A stretch of 64,000 bases of DNA from contig NZ_MEJG01000006.1 of assembly GCF_002592045.1 (NCBI RefSeq), forward strand, positions 1-64,000. The letters run 5' to 3'. Within the stretch, counting starts at the first letter, position 1; each line of letters opens with the position of its first letter. Below are positions 25,942-33,889 of the stretch, in pieces. Under the pieces are notes generated by a model. The model was not told the origin of the DNA and ran no database searches. It saw only the letters and a program-made list of their open reading frames with translations. Origin of the DNA: Parasaccharibacter apium (GTDB lineage: Bacteria > Pseudomonadota > Alphaproteobacteria > Acetobacterales > Acetobacteraceae). Made by a program: the position numbers and the translations under genes.

Positions 25942-26886
25942 TTAATCTAACGCGTCCCGCAGACGACGCTCATAATGCCGATAATATTTATCAGCCAATA
26001 ACTCGCTCTTTACCAAAATAGCAACGTCGGTCGTATTAAATTGCTCATCAACAACAGCACCATCCCCGACATAACCACCCAGGCGTAAATACCCCTTAAT
26101 AAGGGGAGGAAGCTTGCTTAAACAACGACGACGATCCAACGTTGTAGGGTCCGTCCGTAACATAGTTACGTAACGCTCTGGCAATGCCTTTACCCGTAAT
26201 ACGGGGGGAGCCAGATGATTATGATACAGCCATGTTAATTCCTCATCCATGCTCTCTGGAGCGGTACCGGGCAAACTGGCACAGCCAAAAAGAACATCAA
26301 TCCGATGGAGGAAGATATAAGACGCAATACCGCGCCACAGCAGTTGCATCGCTGCCCGACTACGATATTCACGCGCAACACAGGAGCGTCCCACCTCCAA
26401 TAGACGCCCTGGGAAGTCCGTCAAACATGAAATATCGTATTCATCTGCTGTGTAGAACCGATCCTTCGGGCCGAGCAGATCAGAGCGCAATAAGCGATAC
26501 GTCCCCACAACAGCCGGCGCACGATCACTCCGCGCGTGATCGACCACAAGGAGATGATCAGCAATTTCATCAAACTTATCGGCATCCAAGCGAGTCTTTA
26601 ACGCTTGTTCACTGGGATGTGCGCCCATTTCCTCAAAGAAAACACGGTAACGTAAGGCTTGTGCGGCGCGAATTTCCTCTTCACTCGTCGCTAAACGAAC
26701 CCCTAAATTCCCGCCTCGTAATTCCTGAAAGCCACCATCACGATTTAACGCCAGCGTCGCCAACGTATCCATCTGTCGCCGCGTTCTCTCACTGCTGACA
26801 AAACCGCTAACGCGTCCCCCTACTGCACGAGCAGGAGAGATGGCTTCCACAGCTATATCACGATCAAGCACACTCTTTCCGGTCAT
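25942..26886 (-). CDS. olsB: L-ornithine N-acyltransferase (OlsB-like)
   Basis: Transfers a 3-hydroxyacyl group from acyl carrier protein to ornithine, the first step to ornithine membrane lipids. The 314-residue product is of the hemolysin/OlsB acyltransferase type: YRVFFEEMGA, the catalytic-region HLLVVD, GTYRLLR, LEVGRSCVAREYR and the late FGCASLPGT. OlsB is usually about 290 residues; the N-terminal about 40 residues may be partly non-essential. It starts 7 bp after the Fur-family gene ends, so they are probably co-transcribed. Acetic acid bacteria often make ornithine lipids. An olsA partner is not in the window. Confidence 0.85.
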   Translation of the reverse strand: MTGKSVLDRDIAVEAISPARAVGGRVSGFVSSERTRRQMDTLATLALNRDGGFQELRGGNLGVRLATSEEEIRAAQALRYRVFFEEMGAHPSEQALKTRLDADKFDEIADHLLVVDHARSDRAPAVVGTYRLLRSDLLGPKDRFYTADEYDISCLTDFPGRLLEVGRSCVAREYRSRAAMQLLWRGIASYIFLHRIDVLFGCASLPGTAPESMDEELTWLYHNHLAPPVLRVKALPERYVTMLRTDPTTLDRRRCLSKLPPLIKGYLRLGGYVGDGAVVDEQFNTTDVAILVKSELLADKYYRHYERRLRDALD

Positions 26887-26892
26887 ACGAAA

Positions 26893-27408
26893 CTACTTAC
26901 CCCTATGCCCGGTCTGAGTAACATTGGAAGGTGCAGATGCCTTTTTATCACCATTAATGCGCCGTCCAAACAACTCAGCGCGATGGGACATAAGGTCAAA
27001 ACCCAACTCAGCGGCAATCCTTGCCAGCAACCCTACCAGCTCATCATTCTCAAATTCGATCACATTACCACTATCAACATCTATAAGATGGTAATGGTGC
27101 CCGTTTTCACTTGCCTCGTAGCGCGCGCGGCCTCCACCAAAATCCCGCCGCTCTAAAATCCCTTTCTCTTCTAACAAGCGTACTGTCCGATACACAGTCG
27201 CTACAGAGATGCGACTATCTAATGCAGATGCACGGCGGTACAGTTCCTCCACATCAGGATGGTCCTCCGCCTCCGACAAAACGCGCGCAATTACGCGCCG
27301 CTGGCCTGTCATTTTTAAGCCATGCTTGACGCAAAGACGCGCAATGGGGGAATCCCCCACTACGCCATCGGGCGTTTCAGTCTCACGCCCCATCTTTTTT
27401 GTGCTCAT
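26893..27408 (-). CDS. Fur-family transcriptional regulator
   Basis: Metal-dependent repressor of about 171 residues. The winged-helix region includes LKMTGQRRVIARVL and ISVATVYRTVRLLEEKG; the metal segment reads ENGHHYHLIDVDSGNVIEF. The usual HHDH of Fur is HHYH here and the zinc CxxC pair is absent, as in many alphaproteobacterial Fur/Mur proteins. It may respond to iron, manganese or haem (Irr); the sequence does not say which. Start ATG 27408 (or 27414). Immediately followed by olsB and then lnt on the same strand. Confidence 0.88.
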   Translation of the reverse strand: MSTKKMGRETETPDGVVGDSPIARLCVKHGLKMTGQRRVIARVLSEAEDHPDVEELYRRASALDSRISVATVYRTVRLLEEKGILERRDFGGGRARYEASENGHHYHLIDVDSGNVIEFENDELVGLLARIAAELGFDLMSHRAELFGRRINGDKKASAPSNVTQTGHRGK

Positions 27409-27532
27409 CACCATACTGATGATCTACCCGATTATGATACGGTTTGTCCAACATACATCACAACCGGGACCGGCACCCTCCTTTTATTTCTCAACCAGCT
27501 TAAATTTCCTACAGGAATAACCCGGTAAGTTT

Positions 27533-27952
27533 TTACTGGCTGCTGCTCTCATCACGACGACGCCCTAAACCAATACGCCGTGCCAAAGATGAACGATGGT
27601 TAGCATAATTTGGAGCAACCATTGGGTATTCCGCTGGTAAACCCCACCGCTCCCGATATTCCTGAGGGGTCATGTTATACGCTGTTTTAAGATGGCGGCG
27701 CAGTAACTTCAGCTTTTTACCATCCTCAAGACAAATAATGTAATCTGGGAATACCGACTTCCGCGGCGGTACTGCCGGTACAGGTTTTTCTGGCTCTACT
27801 TCAGTCGGAAGCCCTGCACTAGCTAATGCACCATGAACGGACCGAACAAGATCGGGCAATGCCTCAGAGGCGACATCATGACTACTTACATAAGCGGTAA
27901 TGATCTGTGCTGTAAGCTGGCGCAGATCCTGCATTTCTGTCTCAGACGACAT
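27533..27952 (-). CDS. MucR/Ros-family transcriptional regulator with degenerate zinc site
   Basis: A 139-residue global regulator of the MucR/Ros family, which binds AT-rich DNA and controls exopolysaccharide, motility and virulence genes in alphaproteobacteria. The DNA-binding domain runs from about 68 to 130: ICLEDGKKLKLLRRHLKTAYNM then TPQEYRERWGLP and YPMVAPNY. Relative to Ros (Cys79, Cys82, His92, His97), Cys74 and His87 are kept but Asp77 and Tyr92 replace the other two ligands, as in some Mesorhizobium homologues shown to fold without zinc. The ATG at 27952 follows TAGGAG by 10 nt. A long AT-rich leader lies upstream. Confidence 0.9.
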   Translation of the reverse strand: MSSETEMQDLRQLTAQIITAYVSSHDVASEALPDLVRSVHGALASAGLPTEVEPEKPVPAVPPRKSVFPDYIICLEDGKKLKLLRRHLKTAYNMTPQEYRERWGLPAEYPMVAPNYANHRSSLARRIGLGRRRDESSSQ

Positions 27953-28390
27953 AAATAGTTGACTCCTAAGAAATTTATTCACGTTTATACCTTACTATAG
28001 GAAAAATACAACAAGGAAAAATTCCTTTTCCCTAATAGTTACAGCCTATTGCTAACATAGACCTGCTAACCCGTTTATAAAATGCTCAACATCAATAAAA
28101 ATTACATTGTAAAGCTGTTATATTCCCCCTTATATATCATACCACGACACTCTATCGGGGAATGTTTTACGCTTTCTATTTGTTAATTATTTATTAACCT
28201 ATATATTATTTCCTATTCCCTGCTTTTATATAATAAACATTCGCCCTATGCACCTATGATACATAGGGAAACTCTCCAACTTATGGCTGTTAACGCAAGG
28301 AGGACGTATAGTTCTTTAATTCTTATTAACTACGCACAAAGAAACCTTATAACCCTCAAAGAATTTATCGAGTCATCTTACAGAAAATTA
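27953..28390. promoter_or_regulatory. AT-rich 438-bp intergenic region upstream of the MucR-like gene
   Basis: No convincing gene is present. Base composition is strongly AT-rich with many TA steps (for example TTAATTATTTATTAA near 28180-28197 and TATATTATTT near 28201), unlike the flanking coding DNA. It includes the inverted repeat CCCTATG (28244-28250) / CATAGGG (28262-28268). MucR proteins are known to bind AT-rich, TA-step-rich DNA and to control their own genes, so this is the natural candidate for its promoter and autoregulatory region. A 41-codon ORF at 28283 was considered and rejected. Confidence 0.55.
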
Positions 28391-28918
28391 CTATTTTGTA
28401 TCGGGTAAAAACCTTAAAAGGCGAGCGTCCTCACCATCATCATAATAGCATGATCGTATCGCTACCTGTTGAAACCCTGTCTGTTCGTACAAAAGACGCG
28501 CTTTATGATTCCCGCGCCTTACTTCTAAGAACAGAGTTATTCCTTCATCGTGCGCTCTTTGAACGAGGTGTCCTAACAAATGTCGTGCTACCCCACGTCG
28601 CCGCCAATGAGGATGAACGCCAAGGCTTAAAATCTCCCCTTCATCCAACACAAAGCGGCACACTATAAAACCTACCGGTAATGCCTCTGCTGGCTCTTCC
28701 TCAGCTATTTGATAAGCCTTAATGCAAACAAGCCAGGCTTCCACACCCGGCATTGTTAAAACCTGCTCAAACGCTGTTTGCGTCCAAGGCTCATGCCCCG
28801 CAAAAGCAGCATGATGTAAGCTTGATAAAAGGGGCGCGGCCTCCACACTTACTTGTGTGAGTGTAAAGATCGCTTCCTCTTTGCCAGCATAATTCAACAC
28901 AGTGTCTTTTTGTCGCAC
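28391..28918 (-). CDS. rimI: Ribosomal protein bS18-alanine N-acetyltransferase RimI-like
   Basis: A 175-residue GNAT acetyltransferase with the acetyl-CoA signature RRRGVARHLL, the LFLEVRRGNHKARLLYEQTGF segment and a final LRFLPD, which together match the RimI group that acetylates N-terminal Ala of ribosomal protein S18. GTG start at 28918, two bases after the tsaB stop. The tsaB-rimI adjacency is common in alphaproteobacteria and supports the call. It is the last gene of the nfu-rutE-tsaB-rimI run before the AT-rich region. Confidence 0.85.
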   Translation of the reverse strand: MRQKDTVLNYAGKEEAIFTLTQVSVEAAPLLSSLHHAAFAGHEPWTQTAFEQVLTMPGVEAWLVCIKAYQIAEEEPAEALPVGFIVCRFVLDEGEILSLGVHPHWRRRGVARHLLGHLVQRAHDEGITLFLEVRRGNHKARLLYEQTGFQQVAIRSCYYDDGEDARLLRFLPDTK

Positions 28919-28920
28919 TA

Positions 28921-29604
28921 TCAGCGCGGGGCTAGACGAAGGCCACCAGCAGGGGGCCGTGCTTCGGGCGGGTCGATATAAAGGGGCTCTAACGCATAAA
29001 ATTGCGGCGTTTGTAGGCCCTCAATCGCTGCTTGGAAAATACCTTCCGCCGTGGGGGCGGCTAATGGCAACCGCTCACTTTCACCCCCTAAGCGTGCCTC
29101 TCCCATCGCGCCTGTTAGCTCCGGCAACGCATCCTCCCCATACACAGCATCACCAGCAATGGCGGACCATAAGCCAGGGGATATCTCTTCCACCGGCAAG
29201 GCATAAGCCGCATTACCGGGAGGGTCCACAAAAACACGTCCGCGCCGTGCGAGGCAGAGAATCGTTGCATCATCCCGTTGCAGACTCGCTCGCATGGCAT
29301 CACCCAGACGAACCCCAACACCCTGACATGACCAGCCCCGTGCCAGTCCGGCGGCTAAAGAGAGAGAGGCGCGTAAACCAGTAAAAGACCCCGGCCCGAT
29401 AATCGCTGCAAGCAAATCGGGCGGGTGAGACCAACCCGCTTGTGCTAGTAAAGCCTGCACTGTAGGAGCAAAACGCTCTGATGCGCCACGCCCTGCTAAG
29501 CTCTGCTGGGCGATAACCGTACCGCCCTCCAACAAAGCGATAAGATTACTCAAGCCCCGACCGGCCCCAGCCCCATTTAAAACCAAGCACCGCTCGGGCT
29601 TCAT
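28921..29604 (-). CDS. tsaB: tRNA threonylcarbamoyladenosine biosynthesis protein TsaB
   Basis: Non-catalytic partner of TsaD in forming t6A37 on ANN-decoding tRNAs. The 227-residue product has the ASKHA-fold start LVLNGAG and the characteristic IIGPGSFTGLRASLSLAAGLARG. I use the ATG at 29604, whose last bases overlap the upstream stop codon (ATGA), indicating translational coupling to the RutE-like gene; the frame would extend 6 bases to a GTG. With mtaB in the window, two steps in t6A/ms2t6A modification are present. Confidence 0.93.
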   Translation of the reverse strand: MKPERCLVLNGAGAGRGLSNLIALLEGGTVIAQQSLAGRGASERFAPTVQALLAQAGWSHPPDLLAAIIGPGSFTGLRASLSLAAGLARGWSCQGVGVRLGDAMRASLQRDDATILCLARRGRVFVDPPGNAAYALPVEEISPGLWSAIAGDAVYGEDALPELTGAMGEARLGGESERLPLAAPTAEGIFQAAIEGLQTPQFYALEPLYIDPPEARPPAGGLRLAPR

Positions 29605-30239
29605 AACCACAAGCAGGCCTCATCCATCGGTAAGCGAGGAGCGCGAGGGCGGGGTTCTATAGCCTCATCAGGATAGCCCAAAGCGACTAGAAAATTCGCC
29701 CGCCATCCTTTTTTACGGAAGCATTGCTCCTCCACCATCATGGCATCAAAACCCGACATTGGCCGCACTGCCAGCCCTAAAGCACGGGCTGCCATGATGA
29801 GATACGCCCCTTGCAACGTCCCATTGCGAAAAGCCGTCTCATCACTCAACCCTACATCGGCAGCAAACCAATCACGCAGACCCGGCAATGGGTTGAGTGT
29901 TTTAAGCTGCTCGAAGAATAAAGGATCATACCCCACAACCACCAATACGGGGGCGGCCATGGCACGCTCTACATTGCCAAGGGACAAAGCGGGACGAATC
30001 GCCTCGCGCGCCTCTTGGGTTTGTAGAAACGCAAAACGTGCGGGAGAACAATTACCAGAGGTTGGACCGAGTTTGAGCAGATCATAAAGCTGATGCAACA
30101 CATCATCCCCCACGGCCTTAGTGGAGAACCCCTCCGCCGTGCGGCAATGGGTAAAAAGCGCCTCCGCAAGGAGGGGGCTTTTAGGCTGTTCTGGCCGTTG
30201 TTCGTCAGGCGACTCGCCTGCTGGGGAGGATGTTGTCAT
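29601..30239 (-). CDS. Nitroreductase family protein, RutE-like (malonic semialdehyde reductase type)
   Basis: A 212-residue flavoprotein of the nitroreductase fold. It shows SGNCSPARFAFL (FMN phosphate region), AAPVLVVVGYD, the FAADVGLSDET segment and GLAVRPMSGFDAM, matching the RutE/YdfN group, which reduces malonic semialdehyde (to 3-hydroxypropionate) in pyrimidine degradation or detoxification. No rut operon genes are adjacent, so the in vivo substrate is open. GAGGAG precedes the ATG; the gene begins 6 bp after nfu ends and overlaps tsaB by four bases. Confidence 0.87.
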   Translation of the reverse strand: MTTSSPAGESPDEQRPEQPKSPLLAEALFTHCRTAEGFSTKAVGDDVLHQLYDLLKLGPTSGNCSPARFAFLQTQEAREAIRPALSLGNVERAMAAPVLVVVGYDPLFFEQLKTLNPLPGLRDWFAADVGLSDETAFRNGTLQGAYLIMAARALGLAVRPMSGFDAMMVEEQCFRKKGWRANFLVALGYPDEAIEPRPRAPRLPMDEACLWL

Positions 30240-30245
30240 GAGCGT

Positions 30246-30827
30246 TTACTCCTCTACCGGTTCCACCGCTGTCACCTCTGGCACATAATGGCGTAACATA
30301 TTCTCTACCCCGTGGCGCAATGTCGCACGAGAGGACGGGCAGCCAGAGCAAGCCCCCTGCATACTAAGATACACCACCCCTTCACGATACCCACGAAAGA
30401 CAATATCCCCCCCATCACTGGCTACGGCGGGGCGCACCCGTGTATCCAAAAGCTCCTTCACTTGGGCAACAATCTCGGCATCTTCGGGTGAAATATCCGC
30501 TTCTGGAGCGGCAATCTCCCCTGTAAGAGCAGGTTGCCCCTCTTTAAAGAAATCCGTCAAAGTAACGAGAATACGAGGACGTAACGCAGACCAATCCGCC
30601 GCATCATCCTTTGTAACAGAGACAAAGTCACGTCCCAGAAAAACGCGTTTCACATCCCCCATACCAAACAATGCATCAGCCAATGCGGAGCGACCTGCTA
30701 CGAGGCCTGCCTCTGCAAAATCAACCGAAGGACGCGTCCCCGTCACATCGCGACCTGGCAGAAATTTCAACGTTGCAGGGTTAGGGGTATCTTCAGTCTC
30801 AATCATCATAAGGGTATCTTGTGTCAT
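30246..30827 (-). CDS. NifU-family Fe-S scaffold/carrier protein (Nfu)
   Basis: A 193-residue Fe-S cluster carrier. The N-terminal Nfu domain (EDTPNPATLKFLPGR) precedes a C-terminal NifU-like domain with the cluster-binding pair in GACSGCPSS. In alphaproteobacteria such proteins deliver clusters to target apo-enzymes. A clear AGAGAGG ribosome site stands before ATG 30827. It begins the minus-strand series nfu-rutE-tsaB-rimI. Its upstream region, shared with the divergent fba gene, contains an inverted repeat that might be an iron- or cluster-responsive operator. Confidence 0.93.
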   Translation of the reverse strand: MTQDTLMMIETEDTPNPATLKFLPGRDVTGTRPSVDFAEAGLVAGRSALADALFGMGDVKRVFLGRDFVSVTKDDAADWSALRPRILVTLTDFFKEGQPALTGEIAAPEADISPEDAEIVAQVKELLDTRVRPAVASDGGDIVFRGYREGVVYLSMQGACSGCPSSRATLRHGVENMLRHYVPEVTAVEPVEE

Positions 30828-30901
30828 AATAGCCTCTCTTATCAGATACTCAGCACGATGAGCACCTTTTTATGCAAGCCGATGCTGCTACAATGGACCT
30901 T

Positions 30902-30926
30902 TATAGTCCTATTTTTCTAGACTATA
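30902..30926. promoter_or_regulatory. Inverted repeat between nfu and fba (candidate operator)
   Basis: TATAGTC (30902-30908) and GACTATA (30920-30926) are exact reverse complements with an 11-nt T-rich spacer, in the 168-bp gap between two divergent genes. It could also be a promoter-overlapping site. The regulator is unknown; iron or cluster regulators (Irr, IscR, Fur) are the obvious guesses because one gene encodes an Fe-S carrier. Confidence 0.35.
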
Positions 30927-30995
30927 TATCCTGCTAACAAAACAGGCTATGCTTGTCAGCGTCGGCTTTTGCCCTCCTCTATGAAGAATCCTTAG

Positions 30996-32105
30996 ATGTC
31001 TGCGTCTATATCTCCCCCCTCTGCGACAACACCCATCACACCCGGCGTTGTTACTGGGGCAGCGTATAAAGCCCTTATACAACGCTGCCGTTTGGGCCGT
31101 TATGCTCTCCCTGCGGTGAATGTTAGTAGCTCGACCACGGCCAATATGGCCCTAGAGGCAGCACGGCGGAATCGTGCGGACATCATCATCCAAATTTCTG
31201 CCGGTGGGGCGCAATTTTATGCCGGGCGCGGCTTGCCGGATAAGCAACAGGCTCACATCCTTGGTGCTGTTGCTTTAGCACGACATGTTCATCTTCTAGC
31301 GCGTCATTATGGTGTAGCGGTCATCCTCCATACAGACCATGCAAACCGGCCTTTATTGGGCTGGTTGGAGGGGCTGATTGAGGAAAATCGTCAGCATTAT
31401 GGGCAAACAGGCCAGCCGCTTTTCTCCTCCCATATGCTAGACCTCTCTACGGAACCATTGGAGCAGAACATCGCCACCGCCGCCACGCTTTTGCAAAAAC
31501 TCACCCCTCTCGGCATAGGGTTGGAAATTGAGCTTGGCATCACCGGTGGGGAAGAAGATGGCATCGGTACAGAGCTTACCGGCCATCATGCCGCAAAAAA
31601 CCCAGAGCTTTATACAGAGCCGGAAGATGTTCTCACCGCATGGAAGGCTCTCTCCCCTTTAGGGATGCTCTCCATCGCGGCCTCTTTTGGTAATGTGCAT
31701 GGCGTCTATAAACCCGGCAATGTGTGCCTCCGCCCCTCTATTTTGCGCGATTCACAGGCTCTTATCGCTACGACATTTCAAACCGAGCCTAACCCGGTCC
31801 CGCTCGTTTTTCATGGTGGGTCAGGCTCGGATGAGCAGGATATCCGCCACGCTGTGGATTATGGTGTCTTTAAACTCAATATCGATACTGATACGCAATT
31901 TGCCTATGCCCAGGGTGTTGCGACCTATATTGATGCTCATAAAGAAGCTTTTCGCCGCCAAGTGGCACCTGACACGGGACGGCCGCTCAAACATGAATAT
32001 GATATTCGTAACTGGATGCGCGCAGGAGAAGAACACTGCATCGCCCGCCTCACACGCGCCTTTGATGTCCTCGGCAGCCGTGGGAAAAGCGTTGTCGCCC
32101 CTTAG
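30996..32105 (+). CDS. fba: Fructose-bisphosphate aldolase, class II (type A)
   Basis: Zinc aldolase interconverting fructose-1,6-bisphosphate and triose phosphates. The 369-residue product shows PAVNVSSS, zinc ligands in ILHTDHAN, LEIELGITGGEEDG, SFGNVHGVYKPGNV and the phosphate loop FHGGSGS. In acetic acid bacteria, which often lack phosphofructokinase, this enzyme would act mainly in gluconeogenesis or pentose-phosphate recycling; that is inference. The ATG has only a weak ribosome site. A GC hairpin (32096-32123) overlaps the stop codon and may slow transcription, but there is no T-run. Confidence 0.96.
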   Translation: MSASISPPSATTPITPGVVTGAAYKALIQRCRLGRYALPAVNVSSSTTANMALEAARRNRADIIIQISAGGAQFYAGRGLPDKQQAHILGAVALARHVHLLARHYGVAVILHTDHANRPLLGWLEGLIEENRQHYGQTGQPLFSSHMLDLSTEPLEQNIATAATLLQKLTPLGIGLEIELGITGGEEDGIGTELTGHHAAKNPELYTEPEDVLTAWKALSPLGMLSIAASFGNVHGVYKPGNVCLRPSILRDSQALIATTFQTEPNPVPLVFHGGSGSDEQDIRHAVDYGVFKLNIDTDTQFAYAQGVATYIDAHKEAFRRQVAPDTGRPLKHEYDIRNWMRAGEEHCIARLTRAFDVLGSRGKSVVAP

Positions 32106-32134
32106 ATGCTAAAACTAGGGGCGCATCATGGCCC

Positions 32135-32443
32135 TCAATGCGCCATAAGAGGCGGTGTTTGTGGGACACGCTGGCAAGAGGCCGTCCCCACTGTAACATG
32201 CTCGCATGAAGGTAAGGGACCATGCCGCCCCGGCAAGGGCCAGAAAAGTTCTATCCCTAATGAAATAGCCACTAAAAGGCCCGCTAATAAAGCCCACGGC
32301 CAAAAGCGCGGCTCTCGACCTAAAAGAGGCGGAATCCCCTGCTCATATTGAAAACGCCGCCCCTCTGCCAACAAGGATTCAGAATCCTGCACAGGCCCGG
32401 TGGGGCGGTCCTCATCATCAAAAGGGGCGGGGGAGGAAGGCAC
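32135..32443 (-). CDS. Small single-pass membrane protein of unknown function
   Basis: A 102-residue protein not assigned to any family. A hydrophilic N-terminus (about 45 residues) precedes one probable membrane helix (about 48-69, WALLAGLLVAISLGIELFW) and a short periplasmic tail with two Cys. GTG start at 32443, seven bp after the thyX stop, with GAAGGA close upstream; the tight spacing argues it is a real gene expressed with thyX. A shorter overlapping frame (32115-32303) on the same strand was not preferred. Confidence 0.6.
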   Translation of the reverse strand: MPSSPAPFDDEDRPTGPVQDSESLLAEGRRFQYEQGIPPLLGREPRFWPWALLAGLLVAISLGIELFWPLPGRHGPLPSCEHVTVGTASCQRVPQTPPLMAH

Positions 32444-32450
32444 TATTCCT

Positions 32451-33356
32451 TCAACCTTCCAACACGGCTTGCATTTCTGTCCATTCCCGCTTTGTCAGGC
32501 CAGAGCTTTCCTGCGTGACGACCTCACCAGCAAGACGGCGGCGTAAGACCTTCAACATCCCAGCGGAGAAGCTATAAGCCCCTAGGCGATATTCCTCAAA
32601 CGCCTGAGCGGTATGAGGCACCCATGCCTTGAGAATCTCGATCATCTTTTGGGCATAAACGCGAATCTCATATTGCGCGTGGGAATCAGCCCGCAAGGCG
32701 AGAAAATGCATCAAATTATGCAAATCAATCTTCCAATACCATTGTGTATAGGTATTGAGGGTGAGGTTAATACGAGCAAGCTCCCGCGCTACACCCATCC
32801 CTTCTGGGTCCAGCATCTCTTCATAATCGCCATAACATTGCAGCGCATCACGTTGGAGAATAGCGAGGACCTGTTGTGCTGTCTCCGCGCTTAAGCTCTC
32901 ACCACGGCCTTGATGATTCACCGTACTTTGCGCGGCAATATGAGCAGCCTCTGGGAGATAGAACTCTTTATCCAACACAGAGTAACGCGCAGAATATTCA
33001 TTCACGCTAGCCATGCGATGGCGAATCCACTGCCGTGCGACAAAGAGCGGGAGTTTCACATGGAACTTAATCTCACACATCTCAAAAGGTGTGGAGTGGC
33101 GATGCCGCATGAGATAACGAATCAGCCCCGCATCCTCAGATGTTTTACGCGTCCCCTTCCCATAAGACACACGCGCAGCCTGCACGACGGCAGAATCACC
33201 GCCCATATAATCCACAACCCGGATGAACCCATGATCCAGCAACGGGAAAGGCTCAAACAAAATCTCCTCCATCGCAGGGACGGTAGGACGAACCGTTTTA
33301 TGCGGGGAGGCACGCAACGCCGTAATTTCGGATTGTTGCTCGTCTGTTAGGGCCAT
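32451..33356 (-). CDS. thyX: Flavin-dependent thymidylate synthase
   Basis: Makes dTMP from dUMP with FAD and methylene-tetrahydrofolate, an alternative to ThyA. The 301-residue product carries the diagnostic motif [14 protein letters not shown] (residues 112-125). AGGAG about 7 nt upstream supports the ATG at 33356; an earlier in-frame start at 33374 lacks support. thyX-type organisms usually lack thyA. It is divergent from ssrA and followed 7 bp downstream by a small membrane protein gene. Confidence 0.96.
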   Translation of the reverse strand: MALTDEQQSEITALRASPHKTVRPTVPAMEEILFEPFPLLDHGFIRVVDYMGGDSAVVQAARVSYGKGTRKTSEDAGLIRYLMRHRHSTPFEMCEIKFHVKLPLFVARQWIRHRMASVNEYSARYSVLDKEFYLPEAAHIAAQSTVNHQGRGESLSAETAQQVLAILQRDALQCYGDYEEMLDPEGMGVARELARINLTLNTYTQWYWKIDLHNLMHFLALRADSHAQYEIRVYAQKMIEILKAWVPHTAQAFEEYRLGAYSFSAGMLKVLRRRLAGEVVTQESSGLTKREWTEMQAVLEG

Positions 33357-33479
33357 GATGTCTCTCCTGCTCACCTGACTTAGCGGAAGCCTTGATGTAG
33401 CCTTACAACTGCCCCTCCTGCAAGCCTAACCAGTAGGCTACTCTCTTATCCTTGATATCGGTGTTAAGAGAGCGTATAT

Positions 33480-33771
33480 CTTTCCTCGCTGGAGGCTTCG
33501 GCCTTAGCTATGGCGATAAACGGTAGATGAAATAAGTGTTGTGGACCCGGGGGCAGTGCCCGGCGTCTCCACCATCAACCTTTTAGGTTGGCTTAGGGGG
33601 ACGAAACAGGCTCGACACGCATGGTAAAGATCTACTTTTTGCCCGGCATTGTACCGCCGTTATCGGGCTAATTTTACAAGTGCCAACGATAACTCTGAGG
33701 TGCTCGCTGTTGCTGCATAAGCGATAAGCGCGGTCCGGGGGGCACCGGGCAACAGAAGCCCCCCACCTTTT
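33480..33771 (+). ncRNA. ssrA: Transfer-messenger RNA (tmRNA), circularly permuted two-piece gene
   Basis: Rescues stalled ribosomes and tags the incomplete protein for proteolysis. The order is permuted, as in alphaproteobacteria: the acceptor piece with T-arm-like CGGGGGCAGTGCCCGG and 3' CCA ends at 33574; an excised spacer with a hairpin (33575-33596) follows; the coding piece starts at 33597 with GGGGACG, whose pairing partner is the CGTCTCC before the CCA. The tag frame at 33682-33720 encodes ANDNSEVLAVAA and a TAA stop. A 3' stem-loop (33732-33767) followed by TTTT may be the terminator. The 5' boundary is approximate. Confidence 0.93.
33732..33771 (+). terminator. Likely ssrA 3' stem-loop/terminator
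   Basis: GGT-CC-GGGGGGC pairs with GCCCCCC-ACC (the CC bulged), followed by TTTTA. It lies just past the tag stop codon at the end of the coding piece, so it may be part of the mature RNA as well as a terminator. Confidence 0.6.
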
Positions 33772-33889
33772 ACCTTTTCTTCCCCAGATATTAGTAAATC
33801 CGAAAAGAATATGCTGCTCAGCCCTTGCGATTTTGTTACAGCTGTCGCACACCTAAAGGGCTTTTGATAAAACAGGTGAGGGTCCCGCC

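Noticed and set aside
28283-28408. A 41-codon frame starting MAVNARRTYSS upstream of rimI's end
   Set aside because: No ribosome site in range, AT-rich region, overlaps the end of rimI on the other strand, and codon use is unlike the neighbours.
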